64,000 bases of DNA from Chimaeribacter coloradensis (GCF_002858715.1 NZ_PJZH01000004.1:62001-126000); one strand, 5' to 3'; positions 35,069 through 46,000 are shown, counted from the first letter of the stretch. Program-made: numbers and translations. The notes: generated by a model from the sequence alone, not told the origin.

Positions 35069-35647
35069 CTACGCCGTAGCGGGCAGTTTTGCCTCAATCG
35101 AGGCCAGTGCCGCCTCTCCTGCCCCGTCAAACCCGGCATTCTGCGCCACCACCTGAACGCCCTCCAGAATAAGGGTGATCTCTTTCGCCAGTGCTTCCGG
35201 TTCGGCGGCCCCTGCCTGGGTACACAGCGTGGCCAGCCGCTGATATTGCCTCTGCTTGTGCGCCACGATCAGCGCCCTGACCTCAGGGAAATGCCCGCCC
35301 GCCTCCGCCAGGGTATTGGTGAACGGGCAACCGCGATGTAATGTCTCGTGCAAATTATCGGTAATGAACTGCGCGAAGCCGGTGATTTGCGCCGCCGGAT
35401 TATCCGGGTATGTCTCCGCCAGACGCGCCCAGATCTGGCTGTAATCCTCAATCAGTAACTCTATCCAGGCCAGTACCAGCGCCTCTTTCGACGCAAAGTG
35501 CCGGTAGAGCGTCATTTTGGTCGATTCCGCTTTTTCAGCGATGGCATCCACCGTGACGCGCAAAATTCCCTCCTGATAAAACAGCGCTTCCGCCGCCTCC
35601 AGCAGGCGATCCCGGGGGGGTAAACGTGGCTGGCTGCTTCTGGTCAT
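35069..35647 (-). CDS. TetR-family repressor
   Basis: A 192-residue TetR protein with the helix-turn-helix in RVTVDAIAEKAESTKMTLYRHF and a C-terminal domain carrying a Cys in LHRGCPFTNTLAEAGGHFPEV, typical of a TetR subfamily with TetR_C-type ligand domains. I chose the ATG at 35647 because GAGGA lies six bases upstream; starts at 35659 or 35683 are in frame, but the last would fall inside an operator palindrome. It is divergent from an amidase gene with two operators between them, so it probably represses both. Confidence 0.82.
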   Translation of the reverse strand: MTRSSQPRLPPRDRLLEAAEALFYQEGILRVTVDAIAEKAESTKMTLYRHFASKEALVLAWIELLIEDYSQIWARLAETYPDNPAAQITGFAQFITDNLHETLHRGCPFTNTLAEAGGHFPEVRALIVAHKQRQYQRLATLCTQAGAAEPEALAKEITLILEGVQVVAQNAGFDGAGEAALASIEAKLPATA

Positions 35648-35674
35648 GATTTTCCTCATTGCAATGATACTGGA

Positions 35675-35711
35675 TAGTATCATACGATACTAATCGGTAT
35701 CGCATGATACC
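35675..35711. promoter_or_regulatory. two operator palindromes between tetR and the amidase
   Basis: TAGTATC-atac-GATACTA (35675-35692) and GGTATC-gcat-GATACC (35696-35711) are perfect palindromes sharing the GATAC core and spaced 21 bases centre to centre. They lie in the 120-base gap between the divergent genes and are the likely TetR binding sites. Confidence 0.8.
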
Positions 35712-35767
35712 AACCAGTATACACTCTGATGGGGTGTCATTGTTTCTCTTTTATTATCTGGATCATC

Positions 35768-37210
35768 ATGAAGCTTTCAGAATACACGTCGTACGATGCG
35801 GTTGGCCTGGCCGGGCTTATTGCCAGGGGAGAGGTCAACGCCGGTGAAGTAAAGCAGGCGGCATTGGCGGCGATTGATGCCGTTAACGGCAAGATCAACG
35901 CGGTCATTGAAAGCTGGGACGATGAACAGCACCACGCCGGGGGCGATCTGGCGGGCATCCCGATGCTGGTGAAGGATTTGGGCATCGCCGTCAAGGGCCG
36001 CCGGAACGAGCTGGGCAGCCGGCTGGCGGCGGGTTATGTGTCGCCGCACGATAGCCATCTCACGGCAAAAATGCGGGCTGCGGGCATGGTGTTGCTCGGG
36101 CGGACCACGACACCTGAGCTGGCGGCGAGCACCACCACGGAACCGCGTTTTAATGGCGGGACACGTAACCCGTGGAACAGGGAGTTCAGCGCCGGAGGCT
36201 CAAGCGGCGGCTCGGCGGCGGCCGTGGCATCAGGTATGGTACCGGCTGCCCATGCCACTGACGGTGGCGGTTCGATCCGTGTGCCTGCCTCAGCCAACGG
36301 CCTTTTTGGGCTGAAACCGAGCCGCGGGCGTATCAGCATGGGGCCGGACGTGGATGAGGTCTGGTCTGGTCTGGCGGTACACGGCTTTGTGAGCCGCACC
36401 GTACGGGACAGCGCTGCGCTGCTGGATGCCGTACAGGGTAATGTGGCGGGCGATCCCTTCACCATCGCCCCCCTGCCCCAACGCCTGAGCGCCTGCGTTG
36501 CTGAAGACCCCGCGCCGCTTAACATCGCCGTCATGGCGCATCCTCTGAATCAACGGCAGAGTTCGCCTGCAGTCACACAGGTGTTAAGGGACACCGTTGA
36601 GCGGCTTATCGGGCTGGGTCACCGGGTTGAGGAGATCACCCTTGATATCGGCATAAGCTGGGACGCCTTCGTCGAGATGAATACCCGCTTCTGGGCCGCG
36701 AATACCGCCACCTGGATCGATGTGCTGGCGTCAGTGATGCAACGGCCGGTGAACGCAGAGACGCTGGAACCGTCTAATTTGGCGCTCTGGAAACTCGGCC
36801 ACCAGCTCACTGCCGCCGACCTCCTCGGAGCAATGCATATGCGTAACACCGTCACGCAGAAGATGGGCCGCTTTTTCCAGCAATATGACATGCTGCTGAC
36901 CCCGACCTTACCTGCGCTTCCCACGGTATCAGGGCACTATAACCGGGAGCAGGAGAAAATGGACGGCCGCGGCTGGATGCATCACGTGTTTACCCAGTCG
37001 CCTTTTACCGCGTTGGCGAACATATGCGGCACCCCGGCCATGTCCGTCCCGATGGGGTTTGACCCGGCCCACCACCTGTCCATCGGGATGCAGTTTTTTG
37101 CCGGGTTTAACGCCGAGCCTGCGCTGCTCAGGCTGGCCGGCCAGCTGGAACGCGCATTCCCGTGGCACACCCGCCGTCCCGCTGTCTGGGCAGGCCACCC
37201 GCAGCGTTGA
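35768..37210 (+). CDS. amidase-signature hydrolase
   Basis: A 480-residue amidase-signature enzyme. The Ser-cisSer-Lys triad is Lys69 (GIPMLVKD), Ser145 (AGGSSGGSA) and Ser169 (TDGGGSIR). It should hydrolyse an amide; substrates in the family range from acetamide to glutamyl-tRNA and none is indicated here. The start at 35768 fits homology; its ribosome binding site is weak, and an ATG at 35729 would add 13 hydrophobic residues without homology. It is likely derepressed by the ligand of the divergent TetR protein. Confidence 0.88.
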   Translation: MKLSEYTSYDAVGLAGLIARGEVNAGEVKQAALAAIDAVNGKINAVIESWDDEQHHAGGDLAGIPMLVKDLGIAVKGRRNELGSRLAAGYVSPHDSHLTAKMRAAGMVLLGRTTTPELAASTTTEPRFNGGTRNPWNREFSAGGSSGGSAAAVASGMVPAAHATDGGGSIRVPASANGLFGLKPSRGRISMGPDVDEVWSGLAVHGFVSRTVRDSAALLDAVQGNVAGDPFTIAPLPQRLSACVAEDPAPLNIAVMAHPLNQRQSSPAVTQVLRDTVERLIGLGHRVEEITLDIGISWDAFVEMNTRFWAANTATWIDVLASVMQRPVNAETLEPSNLALWKLGHQLTAADLLGAMHMRNTVTQKMGRFFQQYDMLLTPTLPALPTVSGHYNREQEKMDGRGWMHHVFTQSPFTALANICGTPAMSVPMGFDPAHHLSIGMQFFAGFNAEPALLRLAGQLERAFPWHTRRPAVWAGHPQR

Positions 37211-37610
37211 TCGCCTTATACCCTGCCCGGCAAAAACGCCCTATCGCCCGGCAGGGGCATCTGCCTTTTGTTTTCTGCCCTGCCTTTAACGCACCGCAGG
37301 GGTCAGCCACAGGCACCAGATTTAAAAGAAACTGTATGCTGTAACTAAAAATCGCCGTCCGGCGGTTCACCACGCACGGCGTATATGCGGCTTTTTTATT
37401 GCCTTCATCCCTCTTTTTTATGGCTGATCCCGCCTGCCCGGGTGTTGGGAAAACCGCAGCGCGGGCCGCTGATCGGCCCTCCCCTCCGCCCCTGCCCTGT
37501 TAAATACCATTTCCAGCATTACTTAGCTGAATTCCTTGGTTCACCCTGCCCGGCATCAGGCGGGATGATAAAACCGCCGATCGGGGTTAATAATAAAAAA
37601 GGAATTCACC
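37211..37610. other. intergenic region before the peptide-type ABC operon
   Basis: Four hundred bases without a gene. CCCTGCC/GGCAGGG at 37221-37256 could form a hairpin after the amidase gene but has no U-run. The promoter of the next operon must lie here; I saw no clear boxes. Confidence 0.4.
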
Positions 37611-39257
37611 ATGCTTACATCATTCCGGCTTAATGCTGTTCAGCGCACGCTGGCATTAAGCAGCGCATTTGCCCTCTTATCCGGCATGGGCAGCAGCTAT
37701 GCCGCGGAGACGCCGGTTAAAGGCGGCACGCTGATCTACCTTGAACAGCAGGCGCACACCAACCTCTACCCACCCGCCGGGGGGTTTTACCCCAACGGCG
37801 GTATTCTTAACCAGATCACCGACAAGCTGACCTGGCAGAACCCGGAAACCCTGGCAGTTGAGCCGTGGATTGCCGAAAGCTGGACGACCAACGCCGATAA
37901 AACCGAATACACCTTTACGCTGCGCCCCGGTGTGACCTTCTCAGACGGCACGCCGCTGGATGCCAACGCCGTGGCCAAAAATTTTGATACCTACGGACTG
38001 GGCAACAAACAGAACCGCCTGCCGGTGTCAGAGGTGATCAATAACTACGATCACAGCGAAGTGATCGACCCGCTGACTGTGAAATTCTTCTTCAAAAAAC
38101 CCTCACCCGGCTTTTTACAGGGTACTGCCACCATCGGCTCCGGGCTGGTGTCACTGAGCACGCTGGCGCGCAGCTTTGATGCGCTGGGCAATGCGCGCCA
38201 TATCATCGGCTCCGGGCCGTTTATGGTCAGTGATGAAAAACTGGGGCGGGAGGTCAGTCTGGTGGCCCGGAAGGATTACCAGTGGGGGCCGAAAAATTCG
38301 CCGCAACAGGGGCCGGCCAACCTGGACGGCATCCAGATCCTTGTGACCCCCGAAGACAGCGTGCGTATCGGTGCGCTGCTGGCCGGGCAGGCGGACGTCA
38401 TCCGCCAGGTTCAGGCGTATGACGAGAAACAGGCCACCGAACAGCACTTCCCACTCTACGCCGCCCCGACCCGGGGCGTGAATGACAGCATCAGCCTGCG
38501 CCCGGACGACCCCCGCGTGGCTGACCTGAACGTCCGGCAGGCGTTGCTGCACGCCACCGATGCTAAACAGGTGGTCAACACCCTCTTCTCTGCCAACTAC
38601 CCACAGGCCACCTCCGTGGTGGCCCGATCCGCCGCCGGTTACGTTAACCTCGCGGACAAACTCACCTATGACCCGGCACTGTCGAAACGGTTGCTGGATG
38701 AGGCGGGCTGGGTGCCGGGCAGCGACGGCATCCGCCAGAAAGCGGGCCGGAAGCTGGCGCTGACGGTGTATGAATCCCTGCCGCAGCCCCAGAACAAAGA
38801 GGTGCTGCAACTGGTGGCCCAGCAGTGGAAGCAGATCGGTGTCAGCCTGACCGTGCGTGCCGGTGATGCCGGCAGCAAAACCCTCGACAGCCTTGACCCG
38901 GCGAAAACGCCGCTGACCGTGTCGGAAGTAGGCCGCGCCGATCCGGATGTCATTAAAAGCATGTTCTACCCGGCCAACCGTGACGCCCTGTTACAGAAAG
39001 GCGGCTCCAGCGACAAGGTGAAAAGCTTCCGTGACGACAAGCTTAACGCCCTGCTGGAAAGCATTTCAGCCGAAGTGGATCCGCAGAAACGGCTGCAGCT
39101 GGCGGGGGACGCACAGCGCTACCTGCTGGATAACGCCTATGTGATCCCAATCTTTGAGGAGCCGCAGGTGTTTGCCGGCGCGCCGTGGCTGAAAGGGCTG
39201 GCGTTTGAGGCAGTCGGGCGACCGAGTTTCTACGGTGCCTGGCTCGAAAAACACTGA
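37611..39257 (+). CDS. peptide/nickel-type ABC substrate-binding protein
   Basis: A 548-residue family 5 solute-binding protein. The signal peptide ends at AYA|AE (about 32). GGTLIYLEQQAHTNLYPPAGGFYPNGGILNQI and YTFTLRPGVTFSDGTPLDANAVAKNFD are the family landmarks. I believe it belongs to a subfamily named after a Klebsiella locus (KPN_01854 family), because the downstream monooxygenase and CMD/AhpD genes are the expected partners. The ligand is unknown. AAGGAA precedes the ATG by eight bases. Confidence 0.88.
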   Translation: MLTSFRLNAVQRTLALSSAFALLSGMGSSYAAETPVKGGTLIYLEQQAHTNLYPPAGGFYPNGGILNQITDKLTWQNPETLAVEPWIAESWTTNADKTEYTFTLRPGVTFSDGTPLDANAVAKNFDTYGLGNKQNRLPVSEVINNYDHSEVIDPLTVKFFFKKPSPGFLQGTATIGSGLVSLSTLARSFDALGNARHIIGSGPFMVSDEKLGREVSLVARKDYQWGPKNSPQQGPANLDGIQILVTPEDSVRIGALLAGQADVIRQVQAYDEKQATEQHFPLYAAPTRGVNDSISLRPDDPRVADLNVRQALLHATDAKQVVNTLFSANYPQATSVVARSAAGYVNLADKLTYDPALSKRLLDEAGWVPGSDGIRQKAGRKLALTVYESLPQPQNKEVLQLVAQQWKQIGVSLTVRAGDAGSKTLDSLDPAKTPLTVSEVGRADPDVIKSMFYPANRDALLQKGGSSDKVKSFRDDKLNALLESISAEVDPQKRLQLAGDAQRYLLDNAYVIPIFEEPQVFAGAPWLKGLAFEAVGRPSFYGAWLEKH

Positions 39258-39273
39258 TGCGCGAGGTAAGGCG

Positions 39274-40218
39274 ATGAACCGCTATCTGGCATTACGATTC
39301 GGGCAGGCCTTGCTGGTACTGTGGGCGGCGTTTACCGTCGCTTTCGTGCTGTTGCAGGTGCTGCCGGGCGACGCCATCCTGATTAAATTCCAGAACCCCG
39401 ACCTTGGCCTCAGCCCGGCGCAGATTGCCGAGATGCGGCGGGCCTACGGCGCAGAAAGCCCGCTCTGGCAGCAATACCTGCATACGCTGTGGGGCATGTT
39501 GCAGGGGGATCTGGGCTATTCGGTGCAGGCGGGCGTACCGGTGCGTGAGCTGATCGCGGATAACGTCCCCGATACCCTGCGCCTGGCCCTGCCCGGCTTT
39601 ACGCTGGCGGTGCTGCTGGCGGCGTCACTGGCGTTTGTCTCGACGCTGGCGGGATGGCGCTGGCTGAAAAATGCATTACAGGCGCTGCCGTCGCTGTTTA
39701 TCTCGGTGCCGGCCTTCTGGCTCGGCATCGTGCTGATTCAGATATTCTCCTTCCAGCTGCGCTGGATCCCGGTCATTAACCCCGGCCAATGGGAAGGGCT
39801 GATCCTGCCCATCATCACGCTGGCGGTGCCGATCTCCGCGCCGCTGGCGCAAATCCTTATCCGGTCGATTGATGAGATACAGACCCAGCCGTTTGTGGCC
39901 GTTGCCCGGGCCAAAGGGGCCTCCTGCAGCGGTGTGCTCTGGCGGCATGTGGCGCTGAATGCGCTGCTCCCCGCATTGACGGTGGCCGGGCTGCTGCTGG
40001 GCGAATTGATTGCCGGGGCGTTGATCACCGAGACGGTGTTTGGCCTGAACGGCCTCGGCCAGTTAACCCAGCAGGCCGTGAATAATCAGGATGTCGCCGT
40101 CTTGCAGGCGATAGTGATGATCTCAGCCGTGGGCTTTGTCGGCATTAACCTGATTGTTGATCTGCTTACCCCGCTGATTGACCCGCGTCTGCACCTTTAC
40201 ACAGGAGCTGCCTCATGA
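39274..40218 (+). CDS. ABC importer permease 1 (DppB-like)
   Basis: A 314-residue DppB/OppB-type permease: RYLALRFGQALLVLWAAFTVAFVLLQVLPGD is the classic N-terminus, and FVAVARAKGASCSGVLWRHVALNALLP is the ATPase-coupling loop. About six membrane segments are visible. I chose ATG 39274, 17 bases after the binding protein stop; an in-frame start at 39205 would overlap that gene. It overlaps permease 2 by four bases. Confidence 0.9.
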   Translation: MNRYLALRFGQALLVLWAAFTVAFVLLQVLPGDAILIKFQNPDLGLSPAQIAEMRRAYGAESPLWQQYLHTLWGMLQGDLGYSVQAGVPVRELIADNVPDTLRLALPGFTLAVLLAASLAFVSTLAGWRWLKNALQALPSLFISVPAFWLGIVLIQIFSFQLRWIPVINPGQWEGLILPIITLAVPISAPLAQILIRSIDEIQTQPFVAVARAKGASCSGVLWRHVALNALLPALTVAGLLLGELIAGALITETVFGLNGLGQLTQQAVNNQDVAVLQAIVMISAVGFVGINLIVDLLTPLIDPRLHLYTGAAS

Positions 40219-41098
40219 GCCTCGTGGATTACTCCGCCTCCCGTCCCGCTTCCACCTCCCGTCCGGACGCGCCCGCGGCGGCGCTTCCTGCCCCGCGCCG
40301 CCTTTACCGCAGGCTGCAACCCGGCGCGCTGGCCGCCTGGCTGGTGATGCTAACCGTGATGCTCGCCGCCCTCGCGCCGGGGCTGTTTACCGCTTACAGC
40401 GGTACTGAGGGGCTGGCGGGCGCGCAGCGTCTCGCCCCGCAGGCCGGGCACTGGCTCGGTACCGACCCACTGGGGCGCGACCTCTATGCCCGCATTGTTT
40501 ATGGTGCCGCGCACTCGCTCAGCGGCGCGCTGGCGGCAGTCGCGCTCGGGCTGGTGGCCGGCACCGCCGTGGGGGTGCTGGCCGGTGCAGCAGGCGGGAA
40601 AACAGAGAGCGTCGTGATGCGGATGATCGATGTCCTGCTGTCGATCCCCGGTTTGCTGCTCTCGCTGAGCGTGATTATTTTGCTGGGCTTCGGCACGGTG
40701 AATGCGGCGATGGCGGTGGGCGTCACCTCCATTGCCAACTTTGCCCGGCTGGCCCGGGCAGAAGTGGTGCGTGTACGCCACAACGACTATGTGGAAGCCG
40801 CTTACGGCAGCGGCGGCACCGCCTGGCGCGTGCTGTGGCGGCATATTCTCCCCAATTCGCTGACGTCGGTGATCGCCTTCTCGGCGTTGCAGTTCGGCAA
40901 CGCCATCCTGGCACTCTCCACCCTGAGTTTTCTGGGCTACGGCACCCCACCGCCCACCCCGGAGTGGGGCCTGCTGATTGCCGAAGGGCGTAACTACATC
41001 TCAACCGCCTGGTGGCTGACGACCTTTCCCGGGCTGATGGTGGTGGCCGTGGTGCTGGCGGCCAACCGCATCAGCCGCCAATTATCCGGAGGCCGCCG

Positions 41099-41102
<4 letters not shown>
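40215..41102 (+). CDS. ABC importer permease 2 (DppC-like)
   Basis: A 295-residue DppC/OppC-type permease with a proline- and alanine-rich N-terminus, the first membrane helix at about 40-60, HWLGTDPLGRDLYARIVYGAAHSL and the coupling loop DYVEAAYGSGGTAWRVLWRHILPN. It overlaps the ATPase start by four bases. Confidence 0.9.
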
Positions 41103-42720
<1,618 letters not shown>

Positions 42721-42724
<4 letters not shown>

Positions 42725-43752
42725 GCCAAAAACGGTTAGGCTTCTTTACGCGCCTGCTGGATAACGCCCCGCCGCAGGCACGCTACCGGTTAGCCACAGA
42801 GCAGATCCGGCGGGCGGAACGGGCAGGGTTTGATACTGCCTGGATTGCCCAGCACCACTTTCATGAACATGAGGGCGGCCTGCCTGCCCCGCTGGTGTTC
42901 CTCGCCTCGGTGGCGGCGCAGACAAGCCGCATCCGGCTTGGCACCGCCATCATCACCTTGCCGATGGAGAACCCGCTGCGGGTGGCAGAGGATGCTGCCG
43001 TGCTCGATCTGCTGGCCGCAGCGCGGCTGGAGATCGGCCTGGGTTCCGGCGGCACTCCGGCGTCATTCCTGCCGTTCGGCCTGACCAGCGCGCAGCGGCG
43101 GGAGGTGTTTACCCGGCACCTGAACACGCTTCTGGGTGCCTGGCGCGGCGAGACGCTCGGCCACCCGGACAACCGGCTCTACCCGCCTGCCCCGCAATTG
43201 GCGTCACGCGTCTGGATCGCGACCTTCTCTCCAGAAGGCGCAGCGCAGGCGGGGCGTGACGGGCATGGCCTGATGCTCTCCCGCACGCAGCCCCGCCCGG
43301 CCGGGCAGCCGCACCTGCCGCTGGATGCGATCCAGAATCCGATTATCGATGCCTATCTGGCGGCGTTGCCCCCCGGCACGGCACCGCGCATTTTGGCCTC
43401 CCGTACCGCGTTTGTGACGGACAGCCGCCGCCATGCCCGCGCACTGGCGCTGCCGGGGCTACAGGCGCAGGCCGCCCACCACCGCGCGCTGGGCCATGAG
43501 ATCCCCGGTGATACGCTGGATGCGTATATCGCCGCCTTTGATGTGCACCTCGGCACACCAGAGGAGGTGCGCGCCTCGCTGCTGCAGGACAGCTGCCTGC
43601 CGCGGGTCACGGACATCTCCTTCCAGGTGCACTCCATTGACCCGCCTCATGCGGAGATCCTGCGTTCAATCGATTTACTTGCTGCTGATGTTGGCCCGGC
43701 CCTCGGCTGGTCGCCCGCTCCCCTGACCTCTGCCAAAGAGATAACCGCATGA
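42721..43752 (+). CDS. FMN-dependent luciferase-like monooxygenase
   Basis: A 343-residue LLM-class protein: RLGFFTRLLDNAPPQARYRLATEQIRRAERAGFDTAWIAQHHFHEHEGGLPAPLVFLASVAAQTSRIRLGTAI is the standard N-terminal half of the family. It uses reduced FMN and O2 on an unknown substrate. It is co-translated with the fused ATPase (four-base overlap) and the next gene (four-base overlap), so the importer likely brings in its substrate. I recall this as the KPN_01858-type family. No reductase is encoded here. Confidence 0.88.
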
Positions 43753-44849
43753 CACAACCTGTTGACTTACTGAACCACCTGGCCGGTATTGCTCCTGACT
43801 CACCCCTTGCGGCGGCCCGCCTTGAGCGTGAGGCGGCCACCCACGCCACCCAGGGCAGTTACCGGGCGCTGTTCGGCGAAGGCTCCGCTGATTTCCCGCT
43901 GAATGAACGCCATGCGGTGGCCGCCCAGGTGGCTGCCTGGCACCAGACCCCGGCCCTGGCTGACCATTATGCGCAGCAGGGCAGCCGTTTTTCGTCCGGC
44001 GAACGCCTCAGCGCGGCGCTGGAACAGGCGGAACGCCTCACCTTCCAACCGGTTACGGCGGCACCCGCTGATCTGGACGCCCTGCAACAGGCAGGCTGGA
44101 CCCTGAGCGGGATAGTGACGTTGTCACAACTGGTGGCCTTTGTCAGTTTTCAGAGCCGTTTATTGCAGGGGTTACAGTTACTGAACGGCCGGGGCGTGCC
44201 GCAGGGAGAAAGTGTACCGGCCGGGCAGTGGCATACCCAGCCGCTGACCCACGACGGCCGCGCGGCCCCGGTCGCGTTCACCCAACAGTCACTGGGCTGG
44301 ACGCCCTGGATCGCCGCCAAACCGCTGGCGCAGTTCAATGCGGACGAACAGGCGACGCTGGCGCGTTTTGGCCACACGGACTCTGACTATTTCCGCCTGC
44401 TCGCCCGCAATTTGCCGGTGCTGGAACAGCGGACACTGACTGATAAAGGGATTTTCTATACCGCCGGCGGGCTGCCGCGCGCAGAAAGGGAGCTGGCCGC
44501 CACCGTCGCCAGCAAGGTCAACGGCTGCATCTATTGCGCCTCAGTGCATGCGCGCAAGGCCGGGCAACTGTCAAAACAGCCGGAGGCGGTTCAGCATCTG
44601 CTGGCGGTGCCCCCCGGCCAGAGCCTGACGTCTGGTCAGTCGCCGCGCTGGCAGGCAATCATTGCCTTCGCAGCGGCACTTTCCGCCACGCCGCCGGTGG
44701 CGGGCCAACAACAGGTTCAGGCGTTGCGCGATCAGGGGCTGGATACGCTGGAACTGCTCGATCTGGTGCAGGCCACCGCCTTCTTCGCCTGGGCCAACCG
44801 GCTGATGCTGACGCTGGGCGAGCCTTTCCTGCCTGCTGATGGAGAGTGA
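43749..44849 (+). CDS. CMD/AhpD-like peroxidase-domain protein (fusion)
   Basis: A 366-residue two-part protein. The N-terminal half resembles CMD (carboxymuconolactone decarboxylase-like) proteins; the C-terminal half has the AhpD redox motif Cys260-x-x-Cys263-x3-His267 in NGCIYCASVHARKAG. In related loci the two parts are separate genes (Avi_7170 and Avi_7169 type families, as I remember them). It may protect against peroxide made by the monooxygenase or process its product. It is the last gene of the operon; a 9-bp hairpin follows at 44888-44917. Confidence 0.8.
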   Translation: MTQPVDLLNHLAGIAPDSPLAAARLEREAATHATQGSYRALFGEGSADFPLNERHAVAAQVAAWHQTPALADHYAQQGSRFSSGERLSAALEQAERLTFQPVTAAPADLDALQQAGWTLSGIVTLSQLVAFVSFQSRLLQGLQLLNGRGVPQGESVPAGQWHTQPLTHDGRAAPVAFTQQSLGWTPWIAAKPLAQFNADEQATLARFGHTDSDYFRLLARNLPVLEQRTLTDKGIFYTAGGLPRAERELAATVASKVNGCIYCASVHARKAGQLSKQPEAVQHLLAVPPGQSLTSGQSPRWQAIIAFAAALSATPPVAGQQQVQALRDQGLDTLELLDLVQATAFFAWANRLMLTLGEPFLPADGE

Positions 44850-44887
44850 TGGCCGCCCGTCCGGCCGTTAATGACGTCCTGATGTCG

Positions 44888-44917
44888 CCCCTGCCTTCAG
44901 CTATAGTGAGGCAGGGG
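44888..44917 (+). terminator. 9-bp hairpin after the monooxygenase operon
   Basis: CCCCTGCCT (44888-44896) pairs with AGGCAGGGG (44909-44917) 38 bases after the last stop. There is no U-run, so it is a weak terminator at most. Confidence 0.45.
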
Positions 44918-44951
44918 ATAAAACACCACGGCTGTCAAAAAACAGAAACGA

Positions 44952-44980
44952 TTGAAAATTACCTTAGGTGGAACTATTTA
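44952..44980 (+). promoter_or_regulatory. candidate promoter for the 88-aa gene
   Basis: TTGAAA (44952-44957) and TATTTA (44975-44980) with 17 bases between, about 33 bases before the ATG at 45013. Confidence 0.5.
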
Positions 44981-45012
44981 AAGAGAGCGGAAGAACAGAT
45001 AACGGAGTCAGC

Positions 45013-45279
45013 ATGATGAACAGATGGAAAAGACGCGATAAACGGGCGCAGGCAGGCCACGAACCCGTCACCGTGCCTGAAGCCGCAACATCAGGCAGGC
45101 TGGAAACCACAGGGTTAAGCGGCAAAACAACGGGCGGCCACCGTGACCCGGTTTTCATCCCCCCTTCACGATCCGAAAGCACGGCACATTGGCATCATGA
45201 CAGCCAAAAGCCTGACGGTGCCGCGCTGCGGATGCTGGCAATTATCCGCCGTAAAGGCCTGGGGCTTTTTGAGCAATGA
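45013..45279 (+). CDS. small hypothetical protein (88 aa)
   Basis: An 88-residue ORF with its own promoter candidate and a GGAG ribosome binding site five bases before the ATG. The N-terminus is strongly basic (MMNRWKRRDKRAQAGHEP), the middle is rich in Thr, Gly and Ser, and the C-terminal part ALRMLAIIRRKGLGLFEQ may be an amphipathic helix. There is no signal peptide. I do not recognise a family; composition suggests a small soluble or nucleic-acid-interacting protein, but this is speculative. Confidence 0.45.
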   Translation: MMNRWKRRDKRAQAGHEPVTVPEAATSGRLETTGLSGKTTGGHRDPVFIPPSRSESTAHWHHDSQKPDGAALRMLAIIRRKGLGLFEQ

Positions 45280-45421
45280 CTGCTCTTCTCTCTGTAGAGC
45301 AGGGAGCGGCCCACTATTGAGCGGGGTAAACCTGTACTGACGCCCTCTCCCGACGCCTTACCCGCCTCCCTGCCCTGCTCCCGGCCAGCCGCCGGCGTTT
45401 AATGCTACCTATCCAAACCTC

Positions 45422-45508
45422 TTAATGACGCACCAGCCCGCCGTCCACGGCATACTGGCTGCCGGTACCCGGTGACAGGGCTCGTCCCGAAAGCGGTATA
45501 AGTGTCAT
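45422..45508 (-). pseudogene. remnant of a short-chain dehydrogenase C-terminus
   Basis: The minus strand reads SPGTGSQYAVDGGLVRH then stop, which matches the conserved C-terminal end of short-chain dehydrogenases (pattern S-x-V-T-G-x-x-x-x-V-D-G-G). The frame opens at an ATG at 45508, giving only 28 residues, and there is no SDR core upstream. It is best read as the last piece of a deleted gene. Confidence 0.55.
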
Positions 45509-45551
45509 TGCGCAAAGAGACCGCCCTATACAGGCGGCGGTTTCTTAAGCT

Positions 45552-45677
45552 TTACTTGTTCTGGTTAACAACAACCTGAGGGGTGACAGAGGTGTAAATT
45601 TTCCATCCCTCACCCTCTGGATATTGCGTCACCAGGGCAAGAAAAAGCATTATCCAGGTGATAATGCACTTTTTCAT
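45552..45677 (-). CDS. 41-aa hydrophobic small protein, candidate type I toxin
   Basis: A 41-residue ORF with GGAG eight bases before the ATG. It starts with two Lys residues and a hydrophobic run (CIITWIMLFLALV) that could be a signal peptide or membrane anchor, followed by a polar tail ending NQNK. It sits at the 3' end of a long leader on the minus strand (predicted start near 45826), and a divergent sRNA candidate has a 5' end complementary to that leader. This layout resembles TimP (RyfA) and the ShoB/ZorO/TisB toxins. A hairpin (45520-45525 with 45536-45541) follows the ORF. Toxicity is inferred only. Confidence 0.5.
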   Translation of the reverse strand: MKKCIITWIMLFLALVTQYPEGEGWKIYTSVTPQVVVNQNK

Positions 45678-45743
45678 GCTGCGATCTCCGCAAAGACCGC
45701 GCGTCGCCATTGACCCACCGTGAAACCAATGCCGAAACAAGCA

Positions 45744-45760
45744 GGACTTGCAGCCTGCGT
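45744..45760. repeat. leader copy of the sRNA-complementary repeat
   Basis: On the plus strand this reads GGACTTGCAGCCTGCGT and is repeated with one change at 46002-46018. In the minus-strand leader of the 41-aa ORF it is the complement, so RNA from 46001 onward could pair with it over 17 positions with one mismatch. It lies about 67 bases upstream of the ORF start. Confidence 0.7.
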
Positions 45761-45832
45761 CGCGGAGGTGGACAACACTGCTCCCAGAGCACGGTGCCCG
45801 GCTGCTAAACCGGTGGAGCAGGCCCGGGCAAG

Positions 45833-45841
45833 AAGATAGCA
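45833..45841 (-). promoter_or_regulatory. candidate extended -10 for the 41-aa gene transcript
   Basis: On the minus strand TGCTATCTT matches an extended -10 (TG-n-TATnnT). The -35 region is weak. The expected start near 45826 gives a transcript of about 310 nt with the ORF near its 3' end. Confidence 0.4.
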
Positions 45842-45965
45842 ATGACGTGCTACAACTGAGAACGCTTTTTTAGGCCGCGTTTACGAAATCAGCAGAGTCT
45901 TTGATTTCCGTTATTTTTTCTGAAAAAAATTCTCTATTTCGTTGAAGAAGAAAGCCATTTTTAGC

Positions 45966-45994
45966 ATGACTTCAGCACAATTCTTTTGTAAAAT
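45966..45994 (+). promoter_or_regulatory. promoter of the divergent sRNA candidate
   Basis: ATGACT (45966-45971) and TAAAAT (45989-45994) are separated by 17 bases. The predicted start is 46001, so the RNA would begin directly with the segment complementary to the toxin leader. Confidence 0.5.
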
Positions 45995-46000
45995 TCCCAC

